In this document: positions 9,004 through 17,701 of the stretch, piece after piece
Layout of the letters: each line of letters opens with the position of its first letter
How positions within the stretch are numbered: the stretch's first letter is position 1
NCBI RefSeq assembly: GCF_040049215.1
Contig: NZ_JBDZDN010000004.1
Coordinates: 310,001 to 374,000, forward strand
Length of the DNA stretch: 64,000 nt
Source: Mesorhizobium_K sp040049215
GTDB lineage: Bacteria; Pseudomonadota; Alphaproteobacteria; Rhizobiales; Rhizobiaceae
Reading direction: 5' to 3'
Program-made: the position numbers and the translations under genes
Notes under the pieces: model-generated
Told to the model about the DNA's origin: nothing
Seen by the model: the letters and a program-made list of their open reading frames with translations, nothing else
Database searches by the model: none

Positions 9004-10482
9004 TCAGGACGCCAACCGCTCGGGCCTGCCGGCTTCCGGATCGATACCATACTCCTTGAGCTTCCTGTAGAGCGTCGAGCGCCCTATCCCCAGCCGCCGC
9101 GCAACCTCGCTCATTTGGCCGTTGTAGTGGTCGATGGCGAGTTTGATCATTTCAAGCTCGATGTCGGCGAGCGCCCGCACATTGCCGCGCTCGTCGAGCG
9201 CCCTGACGATGCCGAAGGACTTTGCGGCGGGCTGAGGCTGCGCGGCGGCGGCTGCCGTCGGCTCGGCCTCGTGGCGGTCGAGATTGATCGAGCCCTCCAC
9301 CTGGGCGCGGATCTGCGGAAATTCCTCCTCGGTGAGCACGTCGCCGTCGCACAGCACGGAGGCCCGGAAAACCGCGTTTTCGAGCTGCCTGATGTTGCCC
9401 GGCCAGTCATAGGCCTCCAGCATGGCGAGCGCGCTTTCGGAAATCGAGTTGATGCGCGGCGCCTGACCCTTGCCGGAAGTCACGCGCGCCATGAAGTGCC
9501 GGACCAGATGTGCGATGTCGGCGCGCCGCTCCCTGAGCGGCGGCACCACGATCGGATAGACGTTGAGGCGGTAGAACAGATCCTCGCGGAAGGCGCCGTC
9601 CTTGACCTGCTGCAAAAGGTCCCGGTGCGTGGCCGAGATCAGCCGGATGTCGACCTTGACGGTAGACTTGCCGCCGACCGGGTCGACCTCGCCATCCTGC
9701 ACGGCGCGCAACAGCTTGACCTGCACGTCGAGTGGCAGGTCGCCGATCTCGTCGAGGAAAAGCGTGCCCGCATGCGCCTCGACGAACTTGCCGGTGTGCT
9801 TGTCCGTGGCGCCGGTGAATGAGCCCCTTTCGTGGCCGAAAAGGATCGATTCGACCAGATTGTCGGGAATGGCGCCGCAATTCACCGTAACGAAGGGTTT
9901 CGAGCGCCGCTCGCCCGAACCCTGGATCGCGCGGGCGACAAGCTCCTTGCCGACGCCCGATTCGCCCTCGATGAGGATCGGGATGTTCGAGGCGGCGGCC
10001 TTCTGCGCAAGGCGGATCACCTTGTCCATTGCCGGGCTTCTGGTGACGATGTCCTTGAAGGTGATGACGCCGCCTTTCCGTTGCGCGCGCTTGGCGTCGG
10101 CTTCGAGCGCCTCGACCTTGAGCGCATTGGCGATGGCGGTGCGCAGGCGCTCGGGCGAGGCCGGCTTGACGACGAAATCGAAGGCGCCGCTGCGCATGGC
10201 CGATACGACGGTGTCGATGCCGCCTTGCGCGGTCTGGACGATCACCGGAGTGAAGATGTCGCGCTCGCGCATGGCGTTGAGCACGCCGATGCCGTCCATC
10301 CCGGGCATGACGAGGTCGAGCACGACCGCGGCGATGCCGCCGCCGGAGCCGGCTTCGAGTGCCGCGAGCGCCGCTTCGCCGCCCTCCGCCAGCACCGCCT
10401 CGTAGCCGAATTTCGTGACCGCCGCCTGCAGCAGCCGCCGCTGCACCGGATCGTCATCGACTATGAGGATGGAACCTGCCAT
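9004..10482 (-). CDS. Sigma-54-dependent response regulator (NtrC family)
   Basis: A 492-residue activator with the full NtrC layout. The receiver domain (~1-120) carries the phosphoacceptor Asp56 in VVLDLVMPG. The AAA+ domain (~140-380) has Walker A GESGVGKE, Walker B FLDEIGDLP and the sigma-54 contact loop GSFTGA. The Fis-type helix-turn-helix lies at the C-terminus (MSEVARRLGIGRSTLYRKL). The contact loop reads GSFTGA where GAFTGA is usual, a substitution that occurs in some natural activators. An Ala/Pro/Gln-rich linker precedes the DNA-binding domain. No histidine kinase gene is adjacent, so the partner kinase and targets are unknown. Confidence 0.93.
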   Translation of the reverse strand: MAGSILIVDDDPVQRRLLQAAVTKFGYEAVLAEGGEAALAALEAGSGGGIAAVVLDLVMPGMDGIGVLNAMRERDIFTPVIVQTAQGGIDTVVSAMRSGAFDFVVKPASPERLRTAIANALKVEALEADAKRAQRKGGVITFKDIVTRSPAMDKVIRLAQKAAASNIPILIEGESGVGKELVARAIQGSGERRSKPFVTVNCGAIPDNLVESILFGHERGSFTGATDKHTGKFVEAHAGTLFLDEIGDLPLDVQVKLLRAVQDGEVDPVGGKSTVKVDIRLISATHRDLLQQVKDGAFREDLFYRLNVYPIVVPPLRERRADIAHLVRHFMARVTSGKGQAPRINSISESALAMLEAYDWPGNIRQLENAVFRASVLCDGDVLTEEEFPQIRAQVEGSINLDRHEAEPTAAAAAQPQPAAKSFGIVRALDERGNVRALADIELEMIKLAIDHYNGQMSEVARRLGIGRSTLYRKLKEYGIDPEAGRPERLAS

Positions 10483-10625
10483 GAGGGGTCGCTATTTCGA
10501 GACCTGCTTCGGGAGCCGTTGCCGGCGACTGGATCAACTTGGCACAGGCTTCTAAATAACGCTTCAAAAAAGCCGGTGAACGAAGTCTTTAGACTTTTCA
10601 CGGCTTCGGACCGGAAGGCGATCAA

Positions 10626-12461
10626 ATGCGGGCATTTTCAGCGCAAAGAACGGGAGCCGCGATACCCGGACAGGCCAAGGCCGCGCTCGGCGACCTGCCG
10701 GAGTGGAACCTCACCGACCTCTATTCCGGCATGGACGCCCCGGAGCTGAAGGCCGATATCGAGCGCGCAGGGCGTGAGTCGCAGGCATTCGAGAACCGTT
10801 GGAAAGGCACGCTGGCGGCCGAGGCTGAGAAGGGCGCGGCAGCCCAGCTCGGCGTGGCGCTTCGCGATTTCGAGGCACTGGAAGAGTTGATCGGCCGCAT
10901 CGCCTCCTATGCCGGGCTGGTCTATGCCGGCGACACCTCCGACCCGAAACGCGCCAAGCTCTACGGCGACATCCAGGAGAAGATGACCGATGCCAGCGCG
11001 CATCTCCTGTTCTTCGCGCTGGAGCTCAACCTGATCGACGACGCGCTGGTCGCCGGCGCGCTCGACGCCGATCCGCTGTTCGGCCACTACCGGCCCTGGG
11101 TCATCGATCTCAGGAAGGACAAGCCCTACCAGCTCGAAGACCGGATCGAGCAGCTTTTCCATGAAAAGTCGGTCACCGGCCGCGGGGCCTGGAACCGGCT
11201 CTTCGACGAGACGATGACCGAGCTTCGCTTCGACGTCGGCGGCGAGGAGATGCTGCTCGAGCCGACGCTGAACCGGTTGCAGGACGCCGACGGCGAGGTG
11301 CGCAAGCAGGCCTCGGAGGCGCTCGCCGCGACCTTCCGCAAGAATCTGCGCACATTTACGCTGATCACCAACACGCTGGCCAAGGACAAGGAGATTTCCG
11401 ACCGCTGGCGCGGCTTCCAGGACATCGCCGATTCCAGGCATCTGGCGAACCGTGTCGAGAAAAGCGTCGTGGATGCGCTCGCCGCCGCCGTTCGCGACGC
11501 CTGTCCGCGCCTGTCGCACCGCTATTATGCGATGAAGGCGCGCTGGCTCGGCATGGACCAGATGAACCACTGGGACCGCAACGCGCCGCTGCCCGAGACC
11601 CCGCAGGCGACGATCGGATGGGACGAAGCGAAGAACACGGTGCTGTCGGCCTACCAGGATTTCTCGCCGGACATGGCCGAGATCGCGCGGGTGTTCTTCG
11701 ACAAGAACTGGATCGACGCGCCGGTACGGCCCGGCAAGGCGCCAGGCGCCTTCGCGCATCCGACGGTGCCTTCCGCGCATCCCTATGTGCTGTTGAACTA
11801 TATGGGCAAGCCGCGCGACGTGATGACGCTGGCGCACGAGCTCGGCCACGGCGTGCACCAGGTGCTGGCCGCCGGCCAGGGCGCGCTGATGGCCTCGACG
11901 CCGCTGACGCTCGCCGAGACGGCGTCGGTGTTCGGCGAGATGCTGACCTTCCGCTCGCTGCTCGACAAGACATCCGACCGCCGCGAGCGCAAGGCGATGC
12001 TCGCCCAGAAGGTCGAGGACATGATCAACACCGTGGTGCGCCAGATCGCCTTCTACGAATTCGAGCGCAAGGTGCACACGGAACGCCGGAACGGCGAACT
12101 GACCTCGGACAAGCTCGGCGAATTCTGGCTGGAGGTTCAGGCCGAGAGCCTGGGTCCGTCAATCAGGCTGCGCGAGGGCTACGAGACGTTCTGGACCTAC
12201 ATCCCGCACTTCGTCCACTCGCCCTTCTACGTCTATGCCTATGCCTTCGGCGATTGTCTGGTGAACTCGCTCTACGCCGTCTACCAGAATGCCGAGCGGG
12301 GATTCCAGGACAAGTATTTCGAGATGCTGAAGGCCGGCGGCACCAAGCATCATTCGGAGCTGCTGAAGCCTTTCGGCCTCGACGCCTCGGACCCGAAATT
12401 CTGGCAGATCGGGCTTGGCGTGATCGGCGGGCTGATCGACGAACTGGAAGCGCTGGACTGA
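10626..12461 (+). CDS. pepF: M3 family oligoendopeptidase F
   Basis: A 611-residue cytosolic zinc metallopeptidase that degrades short peptides. The zinc motif HELGHGVHQ begins at His404, and a downstream glutamate in LTLAETASVFGE supplies the third ligand. Length and the all-helical profile suit the PepF clade. The ATG at 10626 has GGAAGG upstream. The gene diverges from the sigma-54 activator across a 143-base gap. A long palindrome follows the stop codon. Confidence 0.93.
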   Translation: MRAFSAQRTGAAIPGQAKAALGDLPEWNLTDLYSGMDAPELKADIERAGRESQAFENRWKGTLAAEAEKGAAAQLGVALRDFEALEELIGRIASYAGLVYAGDTSDPKRAKLYGDIQEKMTDASAHLLFFALELNLIDDALVAGALDADPLFGHYRPWVIDLRKDKPYQLEDRIEQLFHEKSVTGRGAWNRLFDETMTELRFDVGGEEMLLEPTLNRLQDADGEVRKQASEALAATFRKNLRTFTLITNTLAKDKEISDRWRGFQDIADSRHLANRVEKSVVDALAAAVRDACPRLSHRYYAMKARWLGMDQMNHWDRNAPLPETPQATIGWDEAKNTVLSAYQDFSPDMAEIARVFFDKNWIDAPVRPGKAPGAFAHPTVPSAHPYVLLNYMGKPRDVMTLAHELGHGVHQVLAAGQGALMASTPLTLAETASVFGEMLTFRSLLDKTSDRRERKAMLAQKVEDMINTVVRQIAFYEFERKVHTERRNGELTSDKLGEFWLEVQAESLGPSIRLREGYETFWTYIPHFVHSPFYVYAYAFGDCLVNSLYAVYQNAERGFQDKYFEMLKAGGTKHHSELLKPFGLDASDPKFWQIGLGVIGGLIDELEALD

Positions 12462-12474
12462 GAGCCCGCTTGCC

Positions 12475-12592
12475 AACTCTACCCTGCCGGCCATCTGACG
12501 CGGTTTTCTCGGCTTCCGGTGCTCACGTACTTGAATGTACGCTGCGCTCCGGTTTTCGAAAACCACGCCATAGGACTCGGCAGGGCGAGTTT
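12475..12592. repeat. Long imperfect palindrome between pepF and pabB
   Basis: About 118 bases fold back on themselves. The outer arms are AACTCTACCCTGCCG and CGGCAGGGCGAGTT, inner arms carry CGGTTTTC and GAAAACC, and the centre is GTGCTCACGTAC..GTACGCTGCGC. It resembles the mosaic palindromic elements scattered in rhizobial genomes. Because it ends about 38 bases before pabB it could act as a terminator or as an mRNA hairpin. Confidence 0.65.
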
Positions 12593-12629
12593 TCATACGG
12601 ACTCTGAGGCGCTCAACCTCATCGGATCG

Positions 12630-13787
12630 ATGCCTATGGCTGCGCCAAGAAATCCCTACATCCTGTTCCGCGACGATTTTTCGGGCGACGAAGTGCTGTT
12701 CGACCGGCCGGCGAAGGTGATCGTCGCCGACAAGGTCGAAGAATTTTTCCCGGCGCTGGAAGCGGCGCAGAAGCAGCATGACGCCGGCAAATGGCTGGCC
12801 GGCTATTTCTCCTACGAGGCGGGCTACCTGTTCGAGCCGAAACTCAGCACCATCATCCCGAGAGACAGGCGAACGCCGCTGATGGTGCTCGGCGTCTTCG
12901 ACGGCCCCTCCGAAGAGCCCCTGCCCCGGGACCGGCCCCGCACCAACGGGCCGATCTTCGGGGTCAAGGCGACCTGGTCGTTCGAGGACTACAAAAAACG
13001 TTTCGACCGGGTGCACCGGCATCTGCGCGAGGGCGATTGCTACCAGGCGAACCTGACCTTTCCGGTCGAGGCGAAATGGACGGGCGATCCGCTGTCGGCC
13101 TTCGATGCGCTGGCGGAGCGGCAGGCGGTGAAATATGGCGCGCTGGTCGATCTGGGCGGGCCGGTGATCCTGTCGCGCTCGCCGGAACTGTTCTTCGAGA
13201 TCGACGGCGACGGCTGGATCGAGACGCATCCAATGAAGGGCACCGCGCCGCGCGGCAAGACCCCCGCGGAGGACGAGGAGCTGAAGCATTTCCTCGCCAA
13301 CGATCCGAAGAACCAGGCCGAGAACCGCATGATCGTCGACCTCTTGCGCAACGACATCTCGCTGATTTCCGAGGTCGGCACGCTCGACGTGCCGGAACTC
13401 TTCCGCATCGAAAGCTTCGCCACCGTGCACCAGATGGTGAGCAAGGTGCGCGCCAAGCTTCTGCCTGGTCTCTCGATCCGCGATATCTTCGCGGCGCTGT
13501 TTCCCTGCGGCTCGATCACCGGCGCACCGAAGATCCGCGCCATGGAGATCCTGCGCGCGCTGGAGACGGCGCCGCGCAACGCCTATTGCGGCGCCATCGG
13601 CTGGATCGAACCGGGCGGCCGCATGCGCTTCAATGTCGCGATACGCACCATCACGCTCTTCCCCGACGGCGAGGCGGTCTACAATGTCGGCGGCGGCGTG
13701 GTGTTCGATTCCACGGCCGAGGAGGAATATGCCGAATGCCTGCTGAAGGCGCGCTACGCGACGGGACGCCCGCCGGCTTCGAGCTGA
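12630..13787 (+). CDS. pabB: Aminodeoxychorismate synthase component I
   Basis: The ATG at 12630 gives 385 residues and begins after the palindrome; an in-frame start at 12519 would encode the repeat and is unlikely. The protein has chorismate-binding-enzyme motifs: THPMKGTAPRGKT, ENRMIVDLLRNDIS, FPCGSITGAPKIRAMEI and AYCGAIGWI. PabB makes 4-amino-4-deoxychorismate from chorismate and ammonia for folate synthesis. It lacks a glutaminase domain, so a separate PabA is needed. The 3' end overlaps pabC by 52 bases. GxGG and lysine patterns favour PabB over anthranilate synthase TrpE. Confidence 0.9.
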   Translation: MPMAAPRNPYILFRDDFSGDEVLFDRPAKVIVADKVEEFFPALEAAQKQHDAGKWLAGYFSYEAGYLFEPKLSTIIPRDRRTPLMVLGVFDGPSEEPLPRDRPRTNGPIFGVKATWSFEDYKKRFDRVHRHLREGDCYQANLTFPVEAKWTGDPLSAFDALAERQAVKYGALVDLGGPVILSRSPELFFEIDGDGWIETHPMKGTAPRGKTPAEDEELKHFLANDPKNQAENRMIVDLLRNDISLISEVGTLDVPELFRIESFATVHQMVSKVRAKLLPGLSIRDIFAALFPCGSITGAPKIRAMEILRALETAPRNAYCGAIGWIEPGGRMRFNVAIRTITLFPDGEAVYNVGGGVVFDSTAEEEYAECLLKARYATGRPPASS

Positions 13788-14395
13788 TCGAGACGCTGCG
13801 CTGGCAGCCGCAGGAAGGTTTCGTGCGGCTCGACCGGCATCTCGCGCGGCTCTACGCCTCGGCACACGCGCTGGGCTTTGTCGCCGACCCCGAAGCGATC
13901 GGCGAGGCGCTCAGGGAATGCCGGGGCGAGCGCGTGCCGCTCAGGGTGCGACTGACGCTGGCTCAGGACGGCGAGGCAAAGGCGACGACGGCGCCGTTCG
14001 AACCGCTGGCGGTGGGTGCGGTGTGGACGCTGCGCATCGCCAAGACGCGGCTCGATGCCGACGATCCGCTGATCCGCCACAAGACGACGCGGCGGGCGAC
14101 CTACGAAGCGGCGCGGGCGGAGTTTTCGCGCGAGGAGGCCGACGAGGTGCTGCTCCTCAACCAGCGCGGCGAGGTGTGCGAGGGCACGATCACCAACGTG
14201 TTTGTCGATGCCGGCGAGCCGGTGCTGGTTACGCCGGCGCTCCAATGCGGGCTGTTGCCGGGCGTGCTGCGCGGCGAGATGATCGAGCAGGGGAAGGCGC
14301 GCGAGGCGGTGCTGACCGAGGCCGATCTGCGTGCGGTGCAGACGATCTTCGTCGGCAATTCGCTGCGCGGGCTGATCAGGGCAAAGTTGGCATAG
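13736..14395 (+). CDS. pabC: Aminodeoxychorismate lyase (class IV aminotransferase)
   Basis: This gene starts inside pabB in another frame, at the ATG at 13736 with GAGGAGG nine bases upstream, and encodes 219 residues. It has the class IV fold signature, with the PLP lysine (about Lys116) in IRHKTTRRATYEAAR, then DEVLLLNQRGEVCEGTITNVF and TPALQCGLLPGVLR. PabC releases pyruvate from aminodeoxychorismate to give 4-aminobenzoate. The 52-base overlap with pabB suggests translational coupling of consecutive pathway enzymes. A branched-chain or D-amino-acid aminotransferase is a less likely reading, given this partner. Confidence 0.88.
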   Translation: MPAEGALRDGTPAGFELIETLRWQPQEGFVRLDRHLARLYASAHALGFVADPEAIGEALRECRGERVPLRVRLTLAQDGEAKATTAPFEPLAVGAVWTLRIAKTRLDADDPLIRHKTTRRATYEAARAEFSREEADEVLLLNQRGEVCEGTITNVFVDAGEPVLVTPALQCGLLPGVLRGEMIEQGKAREAVLTEADLRAVQTIFVGNSLRGLIRAKLA

Positions 14396-14458
14396 CATTC
14401 AGACATTGCAGTAGTCTGCCTGGCGCGGTATCGCCACGGATTAACAAACAGACCAGAT

Positions 14459-15403
14459 GTGACGCACCTCCCCATCCACACGCCCTATGACGGTTCGTCG
14501 AAGCTGTTCCAGATCGGGCTGAAGCCGCTCGATCTCAGGAACTGGATCGAGATCGACGAGACCTTCGATTTCCAGCTCGCCGAGAAGCGGCGAATTTATG
14601 CCGAGCATCCCGACGATGTCTTCGTCGCCGAGCAAGGCACCGAGGAAGCACAGGCGGAGGTGCTGGCGCTTCTCAGCGAGCATCTGCCGGCGCGGTTTCC
14701 GGAGCGCTATCGCAGGGAGGGCGATCGGTTGATCGTCATCGGCCACCCCGAGCTGGAGGGGCTGGACGCGCGAAAATTGCCGTCACTCCACAAGGCCTCG
14801 TTGCTTGTGCAGGAAGACCTGATCGTGATGCGCCGCGGTGAAGAGGGCTGGCGGCTTGCAGCAGGGTCGCTCTGCTTCCCGTCGTCCTGGCTGCTGACGG
14901 AGAAATTCGGCAAGCCGATGTCGACGATCCATGAGCCGGTGCCTGGCTTCGGCCCCGGCACGCGCAATGCCGGGCTGATCGACCGCATGTTCGACAAGCT
15001 TCAGGTCGGCCAGCCGGTCGAGCGCTTCAACTGGTCGATCCAGGCGGGCGACGCGCTCTATCATCCGCTGTCGAATGCCGGGCGCATCGACCGCGCCACC
15101 GGCAGGCCGATCCGCTTCCCCGATGTCGAGGCGGCGGCCCGCGCGTTCATTCGTGTGGAACGGCAGACGCTGAGGAAGCTGCCTGTGTCGGGAGACATTC
15201 TTTTCACGATCCGCATCCACCTCGACCCGATCGCGCTGCTGAAGGGCCGACCAGATCGGGCGGTGCTCGCCGCTTCCTTCGCCGGCCAACTCATGGCGCT
15301 CGACGCGGAACAACTCGACTACAAGGGCCTGACCGCCGACCGCGACCGGTTGGTGGAGGCACTCGAAGGAATGGCTGGACTCTCGCGCCAGGAGCGTCGC
15401 TAG
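14459..15403 (+). CDS. Haem-dependent oxidative N-demethylase-like protein (DUF3445)
   Basis: A 314-residue protein from a GTG start. It has the conserved DUF3445 blocks: IHTPYDGSSKLFQIGLKPL at the N-terminus, ERYRREGDRL, LVQEDLIVMRR, LAAGSLCFPSSW, IHEPVPGF and the region FNWSIQAGDALYHP. Characterised relatives use a haem-centred PAS-like fold to demethylate dimethylamine or related amines. The substrate here is unknown, and no partner reductase gene is adjacent. It lies about 60 bases after pabC and may share its transcript. Confidence 0.82.
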   Translation: MTHLPIHTPYDGSSKLFQIGLKPLDLRNWIEIDETFDFQLAEKRRIYAEHPDDVFVAEQGTEEAQAEVLALLSEHLPARFPERYRREGDRLIVIGHPELEGLDARKLPSLHKASLLVQEDLIVMRRGEEGWRLAAGSLCFPSSWLLTEKFGKPMSTIHEPVPGFGPGTRNAGLIDRMFDKLQVGQPVERFNWSIQAGDALYHPLSNAGRIDRATGRPIRFPDVEAAARAFIRVERQTLRKLPVSGDILFTIRIHLDPIALLKGRPDRAVLAASFAGQLMALDAEQLDYKGLTADRDRLVEALEGMAGLSRQERR

Positions 15404-15422
15404 TCCAGCCGGAGATTCCCGC

Positions 15423-15845
15423 TCAGGCCGGGACGAGGACGGCGATCCGGTGCACGCCGACTACGTTGCTGGTGTTCTTGGCCTCGTCGGTCGTTCCTTT
15501 GGCGCAGGTATACATGTCGCCTTCCTTGAGGTTGAACTCCTTATCTACTTTTTTGATCGTGAACTCGCCCGCCGTGATCATGCAGACCATGTCGTTGTCC
15601 ATCACCGTTGCAGGCGCGACCGCGCCGGGCTGAAACACCACATCGACGATCTGAATGCTTTTATAGGCGGGGATGTCGGAATTTCCGGCGCCGACTTCAA
15701 CCAACCGGACACCCGGAGCAAGTTCCTTGCCTTCATCAGGACCGTAATGCTTGGCGGCGCGCGCCGAGGTGGCGACAGCGAAAAAAGGCACCGCTGCCGC
15801 GGTCAGGCCGAGAGCCATTGCCGATCTACGATTCAAGCTGTCCAT
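15423..15845 (-). CDS. Exported cupin-domain protein
   Basis: A 140-residue protein with GGGAGG upstream of the ATG. The N-terminus looks like a twin-arginine or Sec signal peptide (SLNRRSAMALGLTAAAVPFF, cleavage near ARA). The mature part is a small beta-barrel of the RmlC/cupin type, with the patterns VDVVFQPGAVAP and MITAGEFTIKK. Metal-binding histidines are largely missing, so it may be a binding protein, not an enzyme. Function is unknown. Confidence 0.7.
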   Translation of the reverse strand: MDSLNRRSAMALGLTAAAVPFFAVATSARAAKHYGPDEGKELAPGVRLVEVGAGNSDIPAYKSIQIVDVVFQPGAVAPATVMDNDMVCMITAGEFTIKKVDKEFNLKEGDMYTCAKGTTDEAKNTSNVVGVHRIAVLVPA

Positions 15846-16001
15846 TTTATCCTCCCAATTTGCCGGTCAAACCAGAAAGCTGGTGGCGACCCCATTTGGT
15901 AGGCTTGCGAGCCTGTCGTCAAATCAATTTTAGTGCGCCCTAATGTTCAAGCCGGCGGCACTCAGTTCAGGCGAGCCTAGAGGGGTGCGTTGCGTTGCGG
16001 C

Positions 16002-16880
16002 TCAACTCAGCGTGCGCTCGACATGCTTCAGCTTGTCGGGGTTGCGCATGATGTAGATGCCGACGATCCTGCCGTCGCGGATGTCGAGGGCGGTGGTCTG
16101 CAGCGTGTCGTCCTTCTCCACGGTAACGAAGCCGGGCAGGCCGTTGATGACGGCGTGGCGCATGAAGCGGGAGCCGTTCTTCGCAAAGAACTGCGCCAGC
16201 GCCGTGTGGAACTGCATGACCTCGTCGAAGCCTAGCATTGGCTTCATCGTAGCGGGTTTCTTGCCGCCGCCGTCGGCGTGCATCGTGACGTCCGCCGCGA
16301 GCAGCCCGGCGAGTGCGGTCATGTCGCCGCTGCGCGAAGCCTGGAAGAAAGCCTCCGCGATCTCCAGCCCCTTCTCCTTCGGCAGGTCGAAGCGCGGACG
16401 GTCGGCCCGCACATGATTGCGCGCGCGGGCCGCAAGCTGGCGGGTGGCGGCGGCGTCGCGGCCGAGCGTTTCGGCGACCTCCTCGAAGCCGACCCCGAAC
16501 ACGTCGTGCAGGATGAAGGCGGCGCGCTCCAGCGGCGACAGGCGCTCGAGCGCCATCATCAAGGGCAGTGTGACGTCGTCGGGTTCGCCTTCCTCGGTCT
16601 CGATCACCGGCTCGGGCAGCCATTCGCCGGGATAGACCTCGCGGCGGCGGCGCGCCGACTTCAACTGGTCGAGGCAGAGCCGGGTCACGGTTCGGCGCAG
16701 GAAGCTCTCCGGCTGCCGCACGGCCGACCGGTTGGTGGCCATCCAGCGCAGGAAGGCGTCCTGCACCACGTCCTCCGCGTCGCTCATCGAGCCCATCATG
16801 CGGTAGGCGACGCGCAACAGGGTCGGACGCAGCGGATCGAAACCCGCCGCCGCGTCCTGCTGTTGCCGCATATCGGCCAT
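16002..16880 (-). CDS. ECF41-type sigma factor with SnoaL-like C-terminal domain (SigJ-like)
   Basis: A 292-residue ECF sigma factor. Region 2 (~17-80, GSMSDAEDVVQDAFLRW) and region 4 (~110-160, LSPLERAAFILHDVFGVGFEEVA) are followed by a SnoaL-like domain (~170-292). The ECF41 hallmarks WLPEP (87-91) and DGGGK (203-207) are both present; in this family the C-terminal domain modulates the sigma factor in place of an anti-sigma factor. The start codon overlaps the stop of the AhpD-like gene by one base (TGATG), so translation is coupled. A matching ECF41 promoter lies before that gene. Confidence 0.93.
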   Translation of the reverse strand: MADMRQQQDAAAGFDPLRPTLLRVAYRMMGSMSDAEDVVQDAFLRWMATNRSAVRQPESFLRRTVTRLCLDQLKSARRRREVYPGEWLPEPVIETEEGEPDDVTLPLMMALERLSPLERAAFILHDVFGVGFEEVAETLGRDAAATRQLAARARNHVRADRPRFDLPKEKGLEIAEAFFQASRSGDMTALAGLLAADVTMHADGGGKKPATMKPMLGFDEVMQFHTALAQFFAKNGSRFMRHAVINGLPGFVTVEKDDTLQTTALDIRDGRIVGIYIMRNPDKLKHVERTLS

Positions 16881-17341
16881 CAGGCGGCTTTGCGCTGGTG
16901 CTGCGAAATCGGCGGCACGTGGAAGCCGACGCCGATCCGGTTGAAGCTGTTGATGATACCGACGAGCAGCGTCAGCGCCACCTGCTCCTCCCCGCTGAAC
17001 GCGGTCTGTACTGCTTCGTAGACATCGTCGGGCGCGCCCTTCTCGGGCAGCAGCGTCAGCGCCTCGGTCCAGGCGAGGGCCGCCTTCTCGCGTTCGTTGT
17101 AGAGCGTCGTCTCGCGCCAGGCGCTGAGCATCAGCACCCGCTCCTCGGTCTCGCCTGCCTGGCGCGCCTCCTTCGAGTGCATGTCCAGGCAAACCCCGCA
17201 GCCATTGATCTGCGAGGCCCGGATCTCGACGAGCTTCATGAGATTTTCCTCCAGGCCGTAGGCCTGAACGGTCTTTCCGAGATCGATCAGCGGCTTCACC
17301 AAGCCGAAGTGCTTCACATAGGGGTTCATTCGAGCGGTCAT
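16880..17341 (-). CDS. Carboxymuconolactone decarboxylase/AhpD-like protein, ECF41 partner
   Basis: A 153-residue all-helical protein with the AhpD redox pattern: Cys48, Cys51 and His55 in GCGVCLDMH, after a conserved glutamate (VEIRAS). Such proteins are genomic partners and targets of ECF41 sigma factors and probably act as alkylhydroperoxidase-type enzymes. AAGGAG precedes the ATG. It is the first gene of a two-gene operon with the sigma factor. The true substrate is not known. Confidence 0.9.
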   Translation of the reverse strand: MTARMNPYVKHFGLVKPLIDLGKTVQAYGLEENLMKLVEIRASQINGCGVCLDMHSKEARQAGETEERVLMLSAWRETTLYNEREKAALAWTEALTLLPEKGAPDDVYEAVQTAFSGEEQVALTLLVGIINSFNRIGVGFHVPPISQHQRKAA

Positions 17342-17373
17342 CGTCGTCTCCTTTCAGATGGTTCCGGAGACAA

Positions 17374-17400
17374 GACGAGATGGCAACGCCTGATGTGACA
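17374..17400 (-). promoter_or_regulatory. ECF41 promoter of the AhpD-sigma operon
   Basis: Read on the minus strand, TGTCACA is followed after exactly 16 bases by CGTC. This is the published consensus for promoters used by ECF41 sigma factors. It ends 33 bases before the AhpD-like start codon, so the sigma factor should drive its own operon. Confidence 0.8.
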
Positions 17401-17515
17401 TGAGCCGGAGATTTTTCTCCGGTCTTTTGTTTTTGGAGACTTGCGCCCTCCATCGCGGGCAACTGCGACTCAGTGTAGGTTGTAGTGTCGCAGTCAAGAG
17501 CCAATGAGGGTTCGA

Positions 17516-17665
17516 ATGGCTAAGAAAAGCGAGACTACCAGTAAGAAGGTGGCGTCGATCGCGAGCAAACTGCTGCGCTCGAAATCGACACCAAAGGCGG
17601 TGAAGTCGGTAGCTGCCTCGGCACTGACACAGAAAGTAAAGCCGAGCAAGCCGAAGAAGAGATAG
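17516..17665 (+). CDS. Small basic protein, 49 residues
   Basis: The reading frame begins MAKKSETTSKKVASIASKLL and ends KPSKPKKR. It is rich in Lys, Ser, Thr and Ala, with no membrane segment, which suggests a nucleic-acid-binding or histone-tail-like character. The alternation of K/S/A-rich blocks looks coding, not random, and I recall similar short proteins in Mesorhizobium annotation. It stands between divergent and convergent neighbours as a single gene. Function is unknown. Confidence 0.6.
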   Translation: MAKKSETTSKKVASIASKLLRSKSTPKAVKSVAASALTQKVKPSKPKKR

Positions 17666-17701
17666 GCTCAGTACCGCAGCAAAAAAGGTCGCTTCGAACT
17701 C

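Noticed and set aside
12519..12629. N-terminal extension of PabB from an upstream ATG
   Set aside because: The extra 37 codons would be encoded by the palindromic repeat, and homologous sequence begins at MPMAAPRNPYILFRDDF.
12159..13865. A 568-codon minus-strand frame opposite pepF and pabB
   Set aside because: It spans the long intergenic palindrome and two well-supported genes and shows no recognisable domain.
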